From positions 62,622 through 126,621 of the forward strand of contig NZ_QDFV01000007.1 of NCBI RefSeq assembly GCF_003075395.1: DNA of 64,000 bases, in the 5' to 3' direction. Position numbers and translations under genes: made by a program. The notes beneath the pieces were generated by a model that did no database searches, had not been told where the DNA came from, and was given only the letters and a program-made list of their open reading frames with translations. The DNA comes from Microbacterium sp. TPD7012 (GTDB lineage: Bacteria; Actinomycetota; Actinomycetes; Actinomycetales; Microbacteriaceae). Below, piece by piece: positions 33,186-40,607 of the stretch (its first letter is position 1; each line of letters opens with the position of its first letter).

Positions 33186-34298
33186 CTACAGCTTTCCTTC
33201 ATTCAGGCGTCGCGCGGCCTCCAGGACGCGGTCGGTCGCCGCGGTCAGCGCCAGCCGCACGTGCTGCCCGGACGCCGTTCCGTAGAACGGACCCGGACCC
33301 GCGAGGATGCCGAGATCGGCGAGCCGGCCCATCGATTCCCAGGCATCCCGCCCCTCGGTCGCCCAGAGGTACAGCCCCGCCTCGGAGCCGTCGATGCGGA
33401 AGCCCGCGGCCTCCAGCGCCGGACGCAGCGCATCGCGGCGCTCACGGTAGAGCTCCTTCTGGACCGCGACATGCTCGTCGTCGCCGAGTGCCCTCGCCAT
33501 GGCGTGCTGCACGGGCGCAGGCGGCATCAGCCCCAGATGCTTCCGGGCCGTGAGGAGATCGCCGACGATGTGGGCGCAGCCCGCGACGAAGGCGGCGCGA
33601 TACCCGGCGAGGTTCGACTGCTTGCTGAGCGAGTACACGCTGAGCAGGTTCGACCGCCGTCCGCCCGTCACGCGCGGGTCGAGGATCGACGGGATGGGCT
33701 CGGTCGCCCACGGCCCGTCCCAGCCCAGCTCCGCGTAGCACTCGTCGCTCGCGAGCACCGCGCCGAGCTCACGCGCACGCCGAACCGCCGCGGCCAACTC
33801 GTCGACGGTCCAGGTGCGTCCGTCGGGGTTGCCCGGCGTGTTGATCCAGATGAGCTTCGCACCCTCGGGCCACTCGGCGGGGTCGTCCGCGGCGACCGGC
33901 TCGGCACCGACCACGCGGGCACCGACCTCGTAGGTCGGGTAGGCGACGCGCGGATGCACGACGATGTCGCCCGCGCCGAGCCCGAGCAGCGTGGGGAGCA
34001 GGGCGACCAGCTCCTTGGAGCCGATCGTCGGGAGCACGTTGTCGACCGTGAGGTCGGGCACGCCGCGCCGACGCGCGTACCAGGCGACGATGGCCTCGCG
34101 CAGCGAGGGCGTGCCGAGAGTCTGCGGGTACGCGTGCGCGTCGGTCGCCTCGGCCAGAGCCCGGCGGATGATCTCCGGCGTCGGATCGACGGGAGAGCCG
34201 ACGGACAGGTCGACCAGACCACCCGGATGCTGCGCGGCGCGGTCGCGGAACGGCACCACGGCGTCCCACGGGTAGTCGGCGAGGTCGCGGACGCTCAC
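33186..34298 (-). CDS. dapC: Succinyldiaminopimelate transaminase
   Basis: This 370-residue class I/II aminotransferase resembles actinobacterial DapC: VDLSVGSPVDPTPEII near residue 30, GSKELVALLPTLLGLG, PRVAYPTYEVGARVVGAE, IWINTPGNPDGRTW, VLASDECYAELGW and the PLP-binding Lys in YSLSKQSNLAGYRAAF. It makes N-succinyl-LL-diaminopimelate, the step between DapD and DapE. GTG 34298 follows the ferredoxin gene by eight bases. The ferredoxin-dapC pairing is the order I recall for mycobacterial Rv1177-Rv1178 and supports the assignment over other aminotransferases. Confidence 0.87.
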   Translation of the reverse strand: MSVRDLADYPWDAVVPFRDRAAQHPGGLVDLSVGSPVDPTPEIIRRALAEATDAHAYPQTLGTPSLREAIVAWYARRRGVPDLTVDNVLPTIGSKELVALLPTLLGLGAGDIVVHPRVAYPTYEVGARVVGAEPVAADDPAEWPEGAKLIWINTPGNPDGRTWTVDELAAAVRRARELGAVLASDECYAELGWDGPWATEPIPSILDPRVTGGRRSNLLSVYSLSKQSNLAGYRAAFVAGCAHIVGDLLTARKHLGLMPPAPVQHAMARALGDDEHVAVQKELYRERRDALRPALEAAGFRIDGSEAGLYLWATEGRDAWESMGRLADLGILAGPGPFYGTASGQHVRLALTAATDRVLEAARRLNEGKL

Positions 34299-34306
34299 AG
34301 GGGCGC

Positions 34307-34627
34307 CTACTCGCCCTGAGGCGGCAGAGCGGCGATGATCGGGTGGTCGAACGTGTACACGCCGACCTTCGCGGCGCCGCCGGGCGATCCGATCTCGTCG
34401 AAGAACTCGACGTTGGCCTTGTAGTAGTCCTGCCATTCGTCGGGCAGGTCGTCCTCGTAGTAGATCGCCTCCACCGGGCACACCGGCTCGCAGGCACCGC
34501 AGTCGACGCACTCGTCCGGATGGATGTACAGCGAGCGCTCACCCTCGTAGATGCAGTCAACGGGGCACTCGTCGATGCAGGCGCGATCCTTGACATCGAC
34601 GCACGGGAGGGCGATCACATACGTCAC
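34307..34627 (-). CDS. fdxA: 7Fe/8Fe-type ferredoxin
   Basis: This 106-residue ferredoxin has two cluster regions: [18 protein letters not shown] near the N-terminus (three-cysteine and partner pattern) and [17 protein letters not shown] near residue 40, which has the full CxxCxxCxxxCP motif. The C-terminal extension ([20 protein letters not shown]) is typical of the actinobacterial seven-iron ferredoxins. It carries electrons in the cytoplasm; the partners, such as cytochrome P450s or reductases, are not in this window. It is transcribed with dapC. Confidence 0.92.
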   Translation of the reverse strand: MTYVIALPCVDVKDRACIDECPVDCIYEGERSLYIHPDECVDCGACEPVCPVEAIYYEDDLPDEWQDYYKANVEFFDEIGSPGGAAKVGVYTFDHPIIAALPPQGE

Positions 34628-34636
34628 TCCCCCAGT

Positions 34637-35047
34637 CTACGACTCGCGGGCGACCGCTTGCTCCGCAGAGGGGGTCTCCGTGCGCACGGGAAGCCGCGAG
34701 AGCGACGGCCAGGCGACCACGAGCAGCACGAGGCCGGCGACCAGATAAGTCCAGATCCGTCCCGCGAGCGAGTCGGCCACGACGACCGAACCGCCGGGTC
34801 CGACGCCGGAGATCAGCACGAGCATCCCGATCATGCCGAGGCCGGCGGCGACGGCGGCGCCCCGATCGTGGGTGAGCGCGCGGACCGCGATGAGGATCGC
34901 CGCACACGCGATCGCCCCGACGATCAGCCCGACCGGGATCGGGCCCCACATGAGGCTGTGCCCGATCGTCCCGGCGACACCGTAGACGCCGCCCACGAGG
35001 GCGGCCGCGACCCACGACAGGACTCTCGACACCCAGCTCACACGCAC
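34637..35047 (-). CDS. Four-helix membrane protein (DUF6113-like)
   Basis: This 136-residue protein has four hydrophobic segments: VLSWVAAALVGGVYGVAGTI, PVGLIVGAIACAAILIAVRA, AVAAGLGMIGMLVLISGVG and IWTYLVAGLVLLVVAWPSLS. A short polar C-terminus follows. The pattern fits a small actinobacterial membrane family, probably DUF6113; this is recognition by size and context, and no function is known. The start is GTG 35047, with GTG 35041 a near alternative. It lies nine bases before fdxA and is probably in the same transcript. Confidence 0.65.
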   Translation of the reverse strand: MRVSWVSRVLSWVAAALVGGVYGVAGTIGHSLMWGPIPVGLIVGAIACAAILIAVRALTHDRGAAVAAGLGMIGMLVLISGVGPGGSVVVADSLAGRIWTYLVAGLVLLVVAWPSLSRLPVRTETPSAEQAVARES

Positions 35048-35096
35048 CCCTCGATCCTACCGGCGCGGCCTGTGGATCCGGAGTGGGGCCTCGGCT

Positions 35097-35411
35097 TCAC
35101 GCCGCGAGACCGAAGAGCCGCAGGAGCGCCGCGACGAGCGCGGCCGCGACCACGACGACGAGGAACGACTGGCGCAGCCAGAGGAGACCGCCGGCGACCA
35201 GCAGCGCGGGCACGCGCGCATCCACCGTGATCGCCTGGCCGTCGCCGAGAGTCTGCACCGCCACGAGAGCCGCGAGCAGTGCGACCGTCAGCAGATCCGA
35301 GATGCGCGCGGGCCGCGGCGCTTCGAGCAGCTTCGGCGGGACGAGGTACCCGACCGCCTTCAGCGCGAGACAGATCAGCGCGGCGAGCAGGATCGCGCTC
35401 CACAGGCTCAT
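35097..35411 (-). CDS. azlD: AzlD family branched-chain amino acid exporter subunit
   Basis: This 104-residue protein with four hydrophobic segments (SAILLAALICLALKAVGYLV, SDLLTVALLAALVAVQTLG, VPALLVAGGLLWLRQSFLVV, VAAALVAALLRLFGL) has the size and LKAVGYL..P start of AzlD. AzlCD exports branched-chain amino acids and their analogues. It overlaps azlC by four bases (ATGA at 35408-35411), so the two subunits are co-translated. Confidence 0.85.
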   Translation of the reverse strand: MSLWSAILLAALICLALKAVGYLVPPKLLEAPRPARISDLLTVALLAALVAVQTLGDGQAITVDARVPALLVAGGLLWLRQSFLVVVVAAALVAALLRLFGLAA

Positions 35412-36127
35412 GCCCCCTCCTCCGCTCCGGAGTCCGCCACGGGTGTCTGCTGCGGCGGGCGTCCGAGCCAGTTGAACCAGCCGACGACGATGGCCACCAG
35501 GGCGGCGATGAGCACAGGCAGCCCCGGCATGAGGAACGGGGTGAGCGCTGCCGCCACGACGGCCGCCGCCACGCCGACGGCGATCGCCTGGCGCTGCTTC
35601 AGTCGCGGCCAGAGCAGCGCGAGGAACGCGGCGGCCGCCGCCGCATCCAGCCCCCAGGTGCGGGGGTCGCCGAGCACGTCGCCGACGAGCGCGCCGACCA
35701 GCGTCGTGATGTTCCAGCCCACGAAGATGCCGATGCCGGTCACCCAGAAGCCGACCTGCCGCAGGCGCGGGACGGTCTGCGAGATCGCCACTGCCGTCGA
35801 CTCGTCGATCGTGAAATGCGCAGCGGCGGCTCGCCGCACGGGTCCGCCTCCGACGAGGGGCGACATGCGCATCCCGTAGGCGACGTTGCGCACCCCGAGC
35901 AGCGCGGCGGAGGCGACGGCCGAGGGCAGCGCGGCCAACCCGCCGGCGGTGAAGACCCCGACGAACGCGAACTGCGATCCGCCCGTGAACATGAGCAGAC
36001 TCAGCACGCAGGTCTGCCAGACATCGAGACCGGATGCCACGGCGAGCGCCCCGAACGAGATGCCGTAGGCGCTCGTCGCCAGCACGACGCCGAGAGCTTC
36101 CCGCCAGACCTCACGCTCGGCGGTCAT
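35408..36127 (-). CDS. azlC: AzlC family branched-chain amino acid exporter subunit
   Basis: This 239-residue AzlC protein has LGVVLATSAYGISFGALAVASG near the N-terminus, SLLMFTGGSQFAFVGVF, AALLGVRNVAYGMRMSPLV and HFTIDESTAVAISQ, which are typical AzlC segments, plus about seven hydrophobic helices. ATG 36127 is preferred; GTG 36163 would add 12 residues and lies just downstream of a possible promoter. It is divergent from an XRE-cupin regulator, the usual regulator type for azlCD-like genes. Confidence 0.88.
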   Translation of the reverse strand: MTAEREVWREALGVVLATSAYGISFGALAVASGLDVWQTCVLSLLMFTGGSQFAFVGVFTAGGLAALPSAVASAALLGVRNVAYGMRMSPLVGGGPVRRAAAAHFTIDESTAVAISQTVPRLRQVGFWVTGIGIFVGWNITTLVGALVGDVLGDPRTWGLDAAAAAAFLALLWPRLKQRQAIAVGVAAAVVAAALTPFLMPGLPVLIAALVAIVVGWFNWLGRPPQQTPVADSGAEEGA

Positions 36128-36196
36128 CGCGCCGATCCCAGGCTCGTTCGATCTGGTGAACACATGCCTATCATTCTGAACACCGAAGAACGGATA

Positions 36197-36218
36197 GTCA
36201 AGCGAACGATCGTTTGAC
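36197..36218. promoter_or_regulatory. Palindromic region between azlC and the XRE-cupin gene
   Basis: The stretch holds a 14-bp near-palindrome at 36203-36216 around AACGATCGTT, and outer GTCAA/TTGAC arms at 36197-36201 and 36214-36218. On the minus strand TTGACT, then 17 bases, then CAGAAT forms a possible azlC promoter, so a regulator bound here would control azlCD. The start codon of the XRE gene is only 12 bases away. Confidence 0.5.
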
Positions 36219-36229
36219 ATGATGAACAC

Positions 36230-36778
36230 ATGGAGGATCTCCGCACCCGTATCTCCCGCACTCTCCGCCGCGAGCGCGAGACCGTCGGCCTCTCGGTCTC
36301 CGAACTCGCGCGGCGCGCCGGCGTGTCCAAGGCGACCGTGTCCCAGCTCGAGAGCGGTGCGGGCAACCCCAGCGTCGAGACGCTGTGGGCTCTCGGCGTC
36401 GCACTCGGCGTCCCCTTCGCGGTGCTCGTCGACCAGCAGTCCAACGCGCCGACGCTGATCCGTGCCGACGATCTCGCCGGCGTACCGTCGTCCGCCGCGG
36501 CCTACAGCGCGACGCTGCTGTCCGCCAGCCCTCCGGGGGCCCGCCGCGACGTCTACCTGATCCAGGCCGAGCCCGGCGACCCGCGGCTCTCCGACCCGCA
36601 TCACGCCGGGACCATCGAGCACGTCATCCTGATCGCCGGGCAGGCACAGGTCGGGCCGGTGACGGAGCCGATCCTGTTGAACCCCGGCGACTACCTGACG
36701 TACGCCGGCGACGCGCCGCACATCTTCGAGGCGACGGCATCCGGCACGAGCGCCGTGCTCATCTCCGAGCTGCGCTGA
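36230..36778 (+). CDS. XRE-family regulator with C-terminal cupin domain
   Basis: This 182-residue protein has a helix-turn-helix at residues about 5-62 (LRTRISRTLRRERETVGLSV, SELARRAGVSKATVSQLESG, NPSVETLWALGVALGV) and a cupin fold in the second half (HHAGTIEHVILIAGQAQVGP, ILLNPGDYLTYAGDAPHIFE). The cupin probably binds a small effector such as an amino acid. It is divergent from azlCD and is the natural candidate for their regulator and its own, through the palindrome in the 102-base gap. Confidence 0.87.
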   Translation: MEDLRTRISRTLRRERETVGLSVSELARRAGVSKATVSQLESGAGNPSVETLWALGVALGVPFAVLVDQQSNAPTLIRADDLAGVPSSAAAYSATLLSASPPGARRDVYLIQAEPGDPRLSDPHHAGTIEHVILIAGQAQVGPVTEPILLNPGDYLTYAGDAPHIFEATASGTSAVLISELR

Positions 36779-36796
36779 TCGTCCCCCGCTCCCCAC

Positions 36797-38422
36797 TCAC
36801 TCGGCACCGCCCGCGGGCGAGGGATCGGGGATCTCGTGCGGCCGGTACTGCGGCAGCCGCGACGCCGGGAGGATCGCGAGAGCGCTGATCCCGGCCAGCA
36901 GGAGCAGGCCGAGCTTGAGCGTCCCCAGGCGCGCCTCCTCGTTGACGACCACGGCCGCATCGACCTGCTCGGGCGTCGCATCCGTCGCTTCGAGCGCGGT
37001 CCGGAGATCGTCGTTGCTGACGAAGTTGAGGTTGTCCATGTCGACCTGGGCCACCAGCGCCGGCGGAAGATCCGGATGCTCGACGACCGCGCGTCCGATG
37101 CTGAGACCGAGCAGCGACACCAGCAGGGCCCCGGCCAGCGCGGTTCCGACCGCCGAGGCGAGGTTCTGCGTGGTGCCGCGCAACGATCCCACATCGCCCG
37201 CCAGCTCGGCGGGAGCCGCCGTCACCAGCACGTTGAACACCAGGGTCACGAGCGCCCCCTGGCCGATGCCGAACACGATGAGGCCGAGGATGGTCGGCAG
37301 CGTCTCCCAGTTGTTGCTCACGACGAACGAGAGCCAGACCAGAGCCGCCGTGGTGAGGATGAAGCCGAAGACGCCGATCGTGCGCGGCGGGAACCGCCTG
37401 TAGAACCGCACCACGAGCGTCGCCGTGATGAAGACGGTGAGATTGAACGGCATCATGGCGATCGAGGTGTCGAACGGCGTGCGCCCCTGCACGATCTGGA
37501 TGTAGAGCGGGATCGTGAAGTTCACGCACGCTTCCAGAGCCACGACGATGAACATCGCGTACACCGCGGCACGCTCCCGCGAAGAGCCGAGCACGCTCAG
37601 GTCGATCAGCGGGACCTTGCCCTCCGCCATCCGCTTCCTCGTCCACAGGAAGAAGCCCTGCCCGAGCACGAGACCGACGACGACGAAGACCGGAGCCGGC
37701 GAGAGCCCGACGATGCTGAAGGGTGCCGCGTCCGTCGCCGCGACCGCACCCCACGCGTTCAGGTTGTTGAACCCCAGCGTGAGCAGCACGATCGCCGCGC
37801 CGATCAGCAGCGAGGCGACCAGGTCGATGCGGATCGAGGCGTCGCCGCGGTCGCCGCGCAGCGTGAAGCTGAGCGCGAAGACCAGCACGGCGATCCCGAG
37901 CACGATGAAGAACATGGGCCGCCACCCGACGAGGGTTCCCAGCGTGCCGCCGATCAGGAAGGCGCTGACGCCGGAGATCGCCCGCGCCGAGCCGATGGCG
38001 CCGATCGCGGTCGCCTGCTGCGCCCCGCGGTAGTTCTCGGCGATGAGGGCGACGATCGACGGCACGATGATCGCCGCAGCGGACCCCGCGACCGCCTGAC
38101 CCGCGATCGCCCATCCCACGGTCGGCGCGACCAGCATCATGATCGAGGATGCCGCGAACAGCGCGATCACGATCCGGAAGATGAGGACCCAGCCGATGCG
38201 CTGGCCGAGCTTCGCGCCCGTCATCACCAGTGCGGCCACCGCCAGGCCGTACATCACGATGGTCGTGCTCGCGACGGTCGGAGGCACCCCGAAGTCGCTC
38301 ACCATCCCGCCGAGCGAGATCGGCAGTGCGGCCACGTTGAACGACATCAGCACCTGCGCGAGGAACAGGCTGACCATCGGCAGCCAGGAGGTCTTGGTCT
38401 CGGGCTGCTCTGTCTGCGTCAT
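36797..38422 (-). CDS. MFS transporter, DHA2 (14-helix drug/H+ antiporter) family
   Basis: This 541-residue protein has about 14 hydrophobic segments. The N-terminal half carries SLFLAQVLMSFNVAALPISL and the MFS motif A-like VMTGAKLGQRIGWVLIFRI; motif C-like SARAISGVSAFLIGGTLGTL follows. A long extracytoplasmic loop (DMDNLNFVSNDDLRTALEAT) lies before the last helix. DHA2 proteins export drugs, dyes or metabolites by proton antiport. The start overlaps the glutaminase stop by four bases (ATGA), an unusual pairing suggesting that the substrate relates to glutamine, glutamate or pH control. Confidence 0.83.
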   Translation of the reverse strand: MTQTEQPETKTSWLPMVSLFLAQVLMSFNVAALPISLGGMVSDFGVPPTVASTTIVMYGLAVAALVMTGAKLGQRIGWVLIFRIVIALFAASSIMMLVAPTVGWAIAGQAVAGSAAAIIVPSIVALIAENYRGAQQATAIGAIGSARAISGVSAFLIGGTLGTLVGWRPMFFIVLGIAVLVFALSFTLRGDRGDASIRIDLVASLLIGAAIVLLTLGFNNLNAWGAVAATDAAPFSIVGLSPAPVFVVVGLVLGQGFFLWTRKRMAEGKVPLIDLSVLGSSRERAAVYAMFIVVALEACVNFTIPLYIQIVQGRTPFDTSIAMMPFNLTVFITATLVVRFYRRFPPRTIGVFGFILTTAALVWLSFVVSNNWETLPTILGLIVFGIGQGALVTLVFNVLVTAAPAELAGDVGSLRGTTQNLASAVGTALAGALLVSLLGLSIGRAVVEHPDLPPALVAQVDMDNLNFVSNDDLRTALEATDATPEQVDAAVVVNEEARLGTLKLGLLLLAGISALAILPASRLPQYRPHEIPDPSPAGGAE

Positions 38423-39462
38423 GGCTTCTCCTGCTCGGGGGATCGAGGAACAGCGGCGGAATGCTCCGGCGCGGGAGCCGAGGCGAAGAGGTTCAGACCG
38501 AGCGCTCGCGACAGGTAGCCGATCGCCATCTGCGCTCTCACGGAGTTGCCGGCATCGTCGAGTCGCGGCGAGAATCCGGCCACCGCGCCCTTGCCGGGTG
38601 CGACGGCCACGATCCCGCCGGCGACGCCGGACTTCGCCGGAAGCCCGATCTCGAAGAGCCAGTCCCCCGAGCGCTCGTAGAGCCCGCTCGACGCGACCAC
38701 GGCGAGCGTGTCCCGGCACACCTCCGCCGAGACCACGCGCTCCCCCGTCACCGGGTTCACGCCGCCGTCGGCCAGCGTCGCCCCCATCACGGCGAGGTCG
38801 TGGGCGGTGACGCCGAGCGCGCACTGACGCGTGTAGACGTCGACGACCTCGTCGGGATCGCCGCTGAGCCGGCCGTAGCTGCGCAGCAGCCACCCGAGGG
38901 CGCGGTTGCGCTCGTTCGTCGCCGCCTCGGAGGCGTACACGACGCCGTCCAGGCTCAGCGAGCGCCCCGCGAAGGCCGAGAGCCCCTCGCGGACGCGCTC
39001 CCACTGCTCGGCCGTCGTCGATCCGGGCATCAGCGCGGTCGTCGCGATCGCCCCGGCGTTGACCATGGGATTCATCGGATGCCCGTCGTTGAGCTCGAGC
39101 GCGACGACGGAGTTGAAGGCGAGCCCAGTGTTGTTCACCCCGACGATGTCGCGCACACGCTCATGCCCGTGCTCCTGGATCGCCAGGGCATAGACGAACA
39201 TCTTCGAGATCGACTGGATCGAGAACGGATGCAGCGCGTCACCGGCGTCGTGGAGACCGCCGCCCACCTCGATGACCGCGAGGCCGAAGAGATCGGGGGC
39301 GGCCTCCGCGAGCACCGGGATGTAGTCGGCGACGCGTCCGCCGTGCTCACCGGAGAACCGGGAGTGCGCCTCTCGGACGATGTCCTCGACGCGGTCCCAG
39401 CCGGGCAGCGTGCCGGTGGACACCTGTTGCGGGACGTCGAGCCAGGCGGCGGGGTCGAGCAC
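38419..39462 (-). CDS. glsA: Glutaminase
   Basis: This 347-residue serine-dependent glutaminase has the SxxK catalytic motif in FSIQSISKMFVYALA near residue 85, GHPMNPMVNAGAIATTAL, NERNRALGWLLRSYG, YTRQCALGVTAHDLAVMGAT and the C-terminal GLPAKSGVAGGIVAVAPGKG. It hydrolyses glutamine to glutamate and ammonia. The length fits the family, with about 25 disordered residues at the end. The GTG start at 39462 has AGGAGG four bases upstream, and a -10-like TACGGT lies about 55 bases before the start. It is coupled to the MFS exporter downstream; ammonia release could serve acid tolerance. Confidence 0.92.
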   Translation of the reverse strand: MLDPAAWLDVPQQVSTGTLPGWDRVEDIVREAHSRFSGEHGGRVADYIPVLAEAAPDLFGLAVIEVGGGLHDAGDALHPFSIQSISKMFVYALAIQEHGHERVRDIVGVNNTGLAFNSVVALELNDGHPMNPMVNAGAIATTALMPGSTTAEQWERVREGLSAFAGRSLSLDGVVYASEAATNERNRALGWLLRSYGRLSGDPDEVVDVYTRQCALGVTAHDLAVMGATLADGGVNPVTGERVVSAEVCRDTLAVVASSGLYERSGDWLFEIGLPAKSGVAGGIVAVAPGKGAVAGFSPRLDDAGNSVRAQMAIGYLSRALGLNLFASAPAPEHSAAVPRSPEQEKP

Positions 39463-39537
39463 GCGTCCTCCTCGGATCGGAGACGTCCCCAGCCGTCAGT
39501 CACACCGTAGCGTTCGTCGGGCCCTCCGACCAGAGGA

Positions 39538-40416
39538 TCAGTACCAGTTCGTGGCCTGCGAGTGCCCCCAGGCGCTGCACGGAGTGCCGTAGACGGACGA
39601 GATGTAGCCGAGACCCCAGGCGATCTGGGTCGTGGCGTTCGTCTCCCAGTCGCTGCCCTCCGACGCCATCTTGCTGCCGGGAAGGGCCTGCGGGATGCCC
39701 GTCGCGCCGCTGGGGTTGTACGCCTGGTAGTTCCAGCCGGACTCCTTGTTCCAGAGCGACTCCAGGCAGGAGAACTGGTCGCCTCCCCAGCCGTAGCGGC
39801 TCGACATCATCTGCTGAGCGGTGGCCTTCGCACCCTCGACCGTGTTCGCGGAGGCGAGAGCCGCGGCGGCGGCCTCTGCTTCGGCGGCGGCCGCGGCGGC
39901 GGCGTCATCCGCGGCCTTCTTCTCCTGCGCAGCGGTGAAGGCGCCCTGCAGCGCCACGGTCGCCGTGGCGAGCGCCTTCGTCTCGGCTTCCACCTCGCCC
40001 GCGAGGACCGTGACGACCAGGGGCGACATCGCGTCGCGGTCCTCGAGCGCGTCGATGTCGTCCTGCAGCTCCGACACGTCGACGGGCGGGGCGGCGCTCA
40101 CGTCGAGACCCGAGGCGGTCACGTCGTACGTCAGAGCCTGCGCGCTCAGCACGGCATCCTTCGCATCGACCAGCGGCACCGCCGCGTCGTCCGCGACCTT
40201 CGCGTGGGACTCGGTGCCGGCGACCAGCTGCGCGACGGCGGCCGTCGCGTCCGGCATCTCGGCGCCGGCGGCCGGGGCAGACACGATGCCGGCGGTGAGG
40301 GTGATGCCGAGGAGAGCGGCGGCGGCGGTCCCGAGGATCATCATCGGACGGCGGGTCGTGGCGCGCGCGGATGCCGCGGCGGAGGCGCGCCGAAGCGCAC
40401 GGGTTTCATGGAGCAT
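39538..40416 (-). CDS. Secreted transglycosylase-like protein
   Basis: This 292-residue protein has a basic N-terminus with TTRRPMMILGTAAAALLGI and a signal region ending near SAPAAGAEM; the RR pair leaves Tat export possible. A long helical, Ala/Glu-rich coiled-coil-like region follows (ETKALATATVALQGAFTAAQ, then KKAADDAAAAAAAEAEAAAA). The C-terminal about 90 residues (MMSSRYGWGGDQFSCLESLW, NKESGWNYQAYNPSGATGIP) form a lysozyme-like/lytic-transglycosylase domain with the likely catalytic Glu in NKESGW. Two Cys residues may pair outside the cell. It probably cleaves peptidoglycan in wall growth. Confidence 0.8.
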   Translation of the reverse strand: MLHETRALRRASAAASARATTRRPMMILGTAAAALLGITLTAGIVSAPAAGAEMPDATAAVAQLVAGTESHAKVADDAAVPLVDAKDAVLSAQALTYDVTASGLDVSAAPPVDVSELQDDIDALEDRDAMSPLVVTVLAGEVEAETKALATATVALQGAFTAAQEKKAADDAAAAAAAEAEAAAAALASANTVEGAKATAQQMMSSRYGWGGDQFSCLESLWNKESGWNYQAYNPSGATGIPQALPGSKMASEGSDWETNATTQIAWGLGYISSVYGTPCSAWGHSQATNWY

Positions 40417-40607
40417 GGTTCGACTTTCGGGTCGTCGTACGCCCAATACAGGAGACTCATCGGGAGCTCGTCCCAGGCGCAAGTGTTCGAGCCTGCCATG
40501 CCTTCCTGAACGAAAATTGTGCCTCATCTGGGATTTACATGAGAAGAGGGCCCCGCACGCGCCTTTCGGCGGTGCGAGGCCCTCTGCAGAGCACTCTCGA
40601 ACGAGGG
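40417..40607. other. 191-base gap: typA terminator and promoter region of the transglycosylase-like gene
   Basis: The typA-proximal part holds a strong hairpin, listed separately. The remaining about 125 bases should contain the promoter and leader of the gene at 39538, which has no obvious ribosome-binding site close to ATG 40416. I looked for the c-di-AMP-type leader common before wall hydrolase genes and could not recognise one. Confidence 0.45.
40545..40585 (-). terminator. Terminator hairpin after typA
   Basis: The outer arms AGAGGGCC (from 40545) and GGCCCTCT (to 40585) pair, with a further GC-rich stem inside (CGCC/GGCG around a TTT loop). On the minus strand the hairpin is followed by TCTCATG, a weak U-rich tail. 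Confidence 0.62.

Noticed and set aside
40417..40600. c-di-AMP (ydaO-type) riboswitch before the transglycosylase-like gene
   Set aside because: Such switches often precede wall-hydrolase genes in actinobacteria, but I could not find the conserved core in this short gap.
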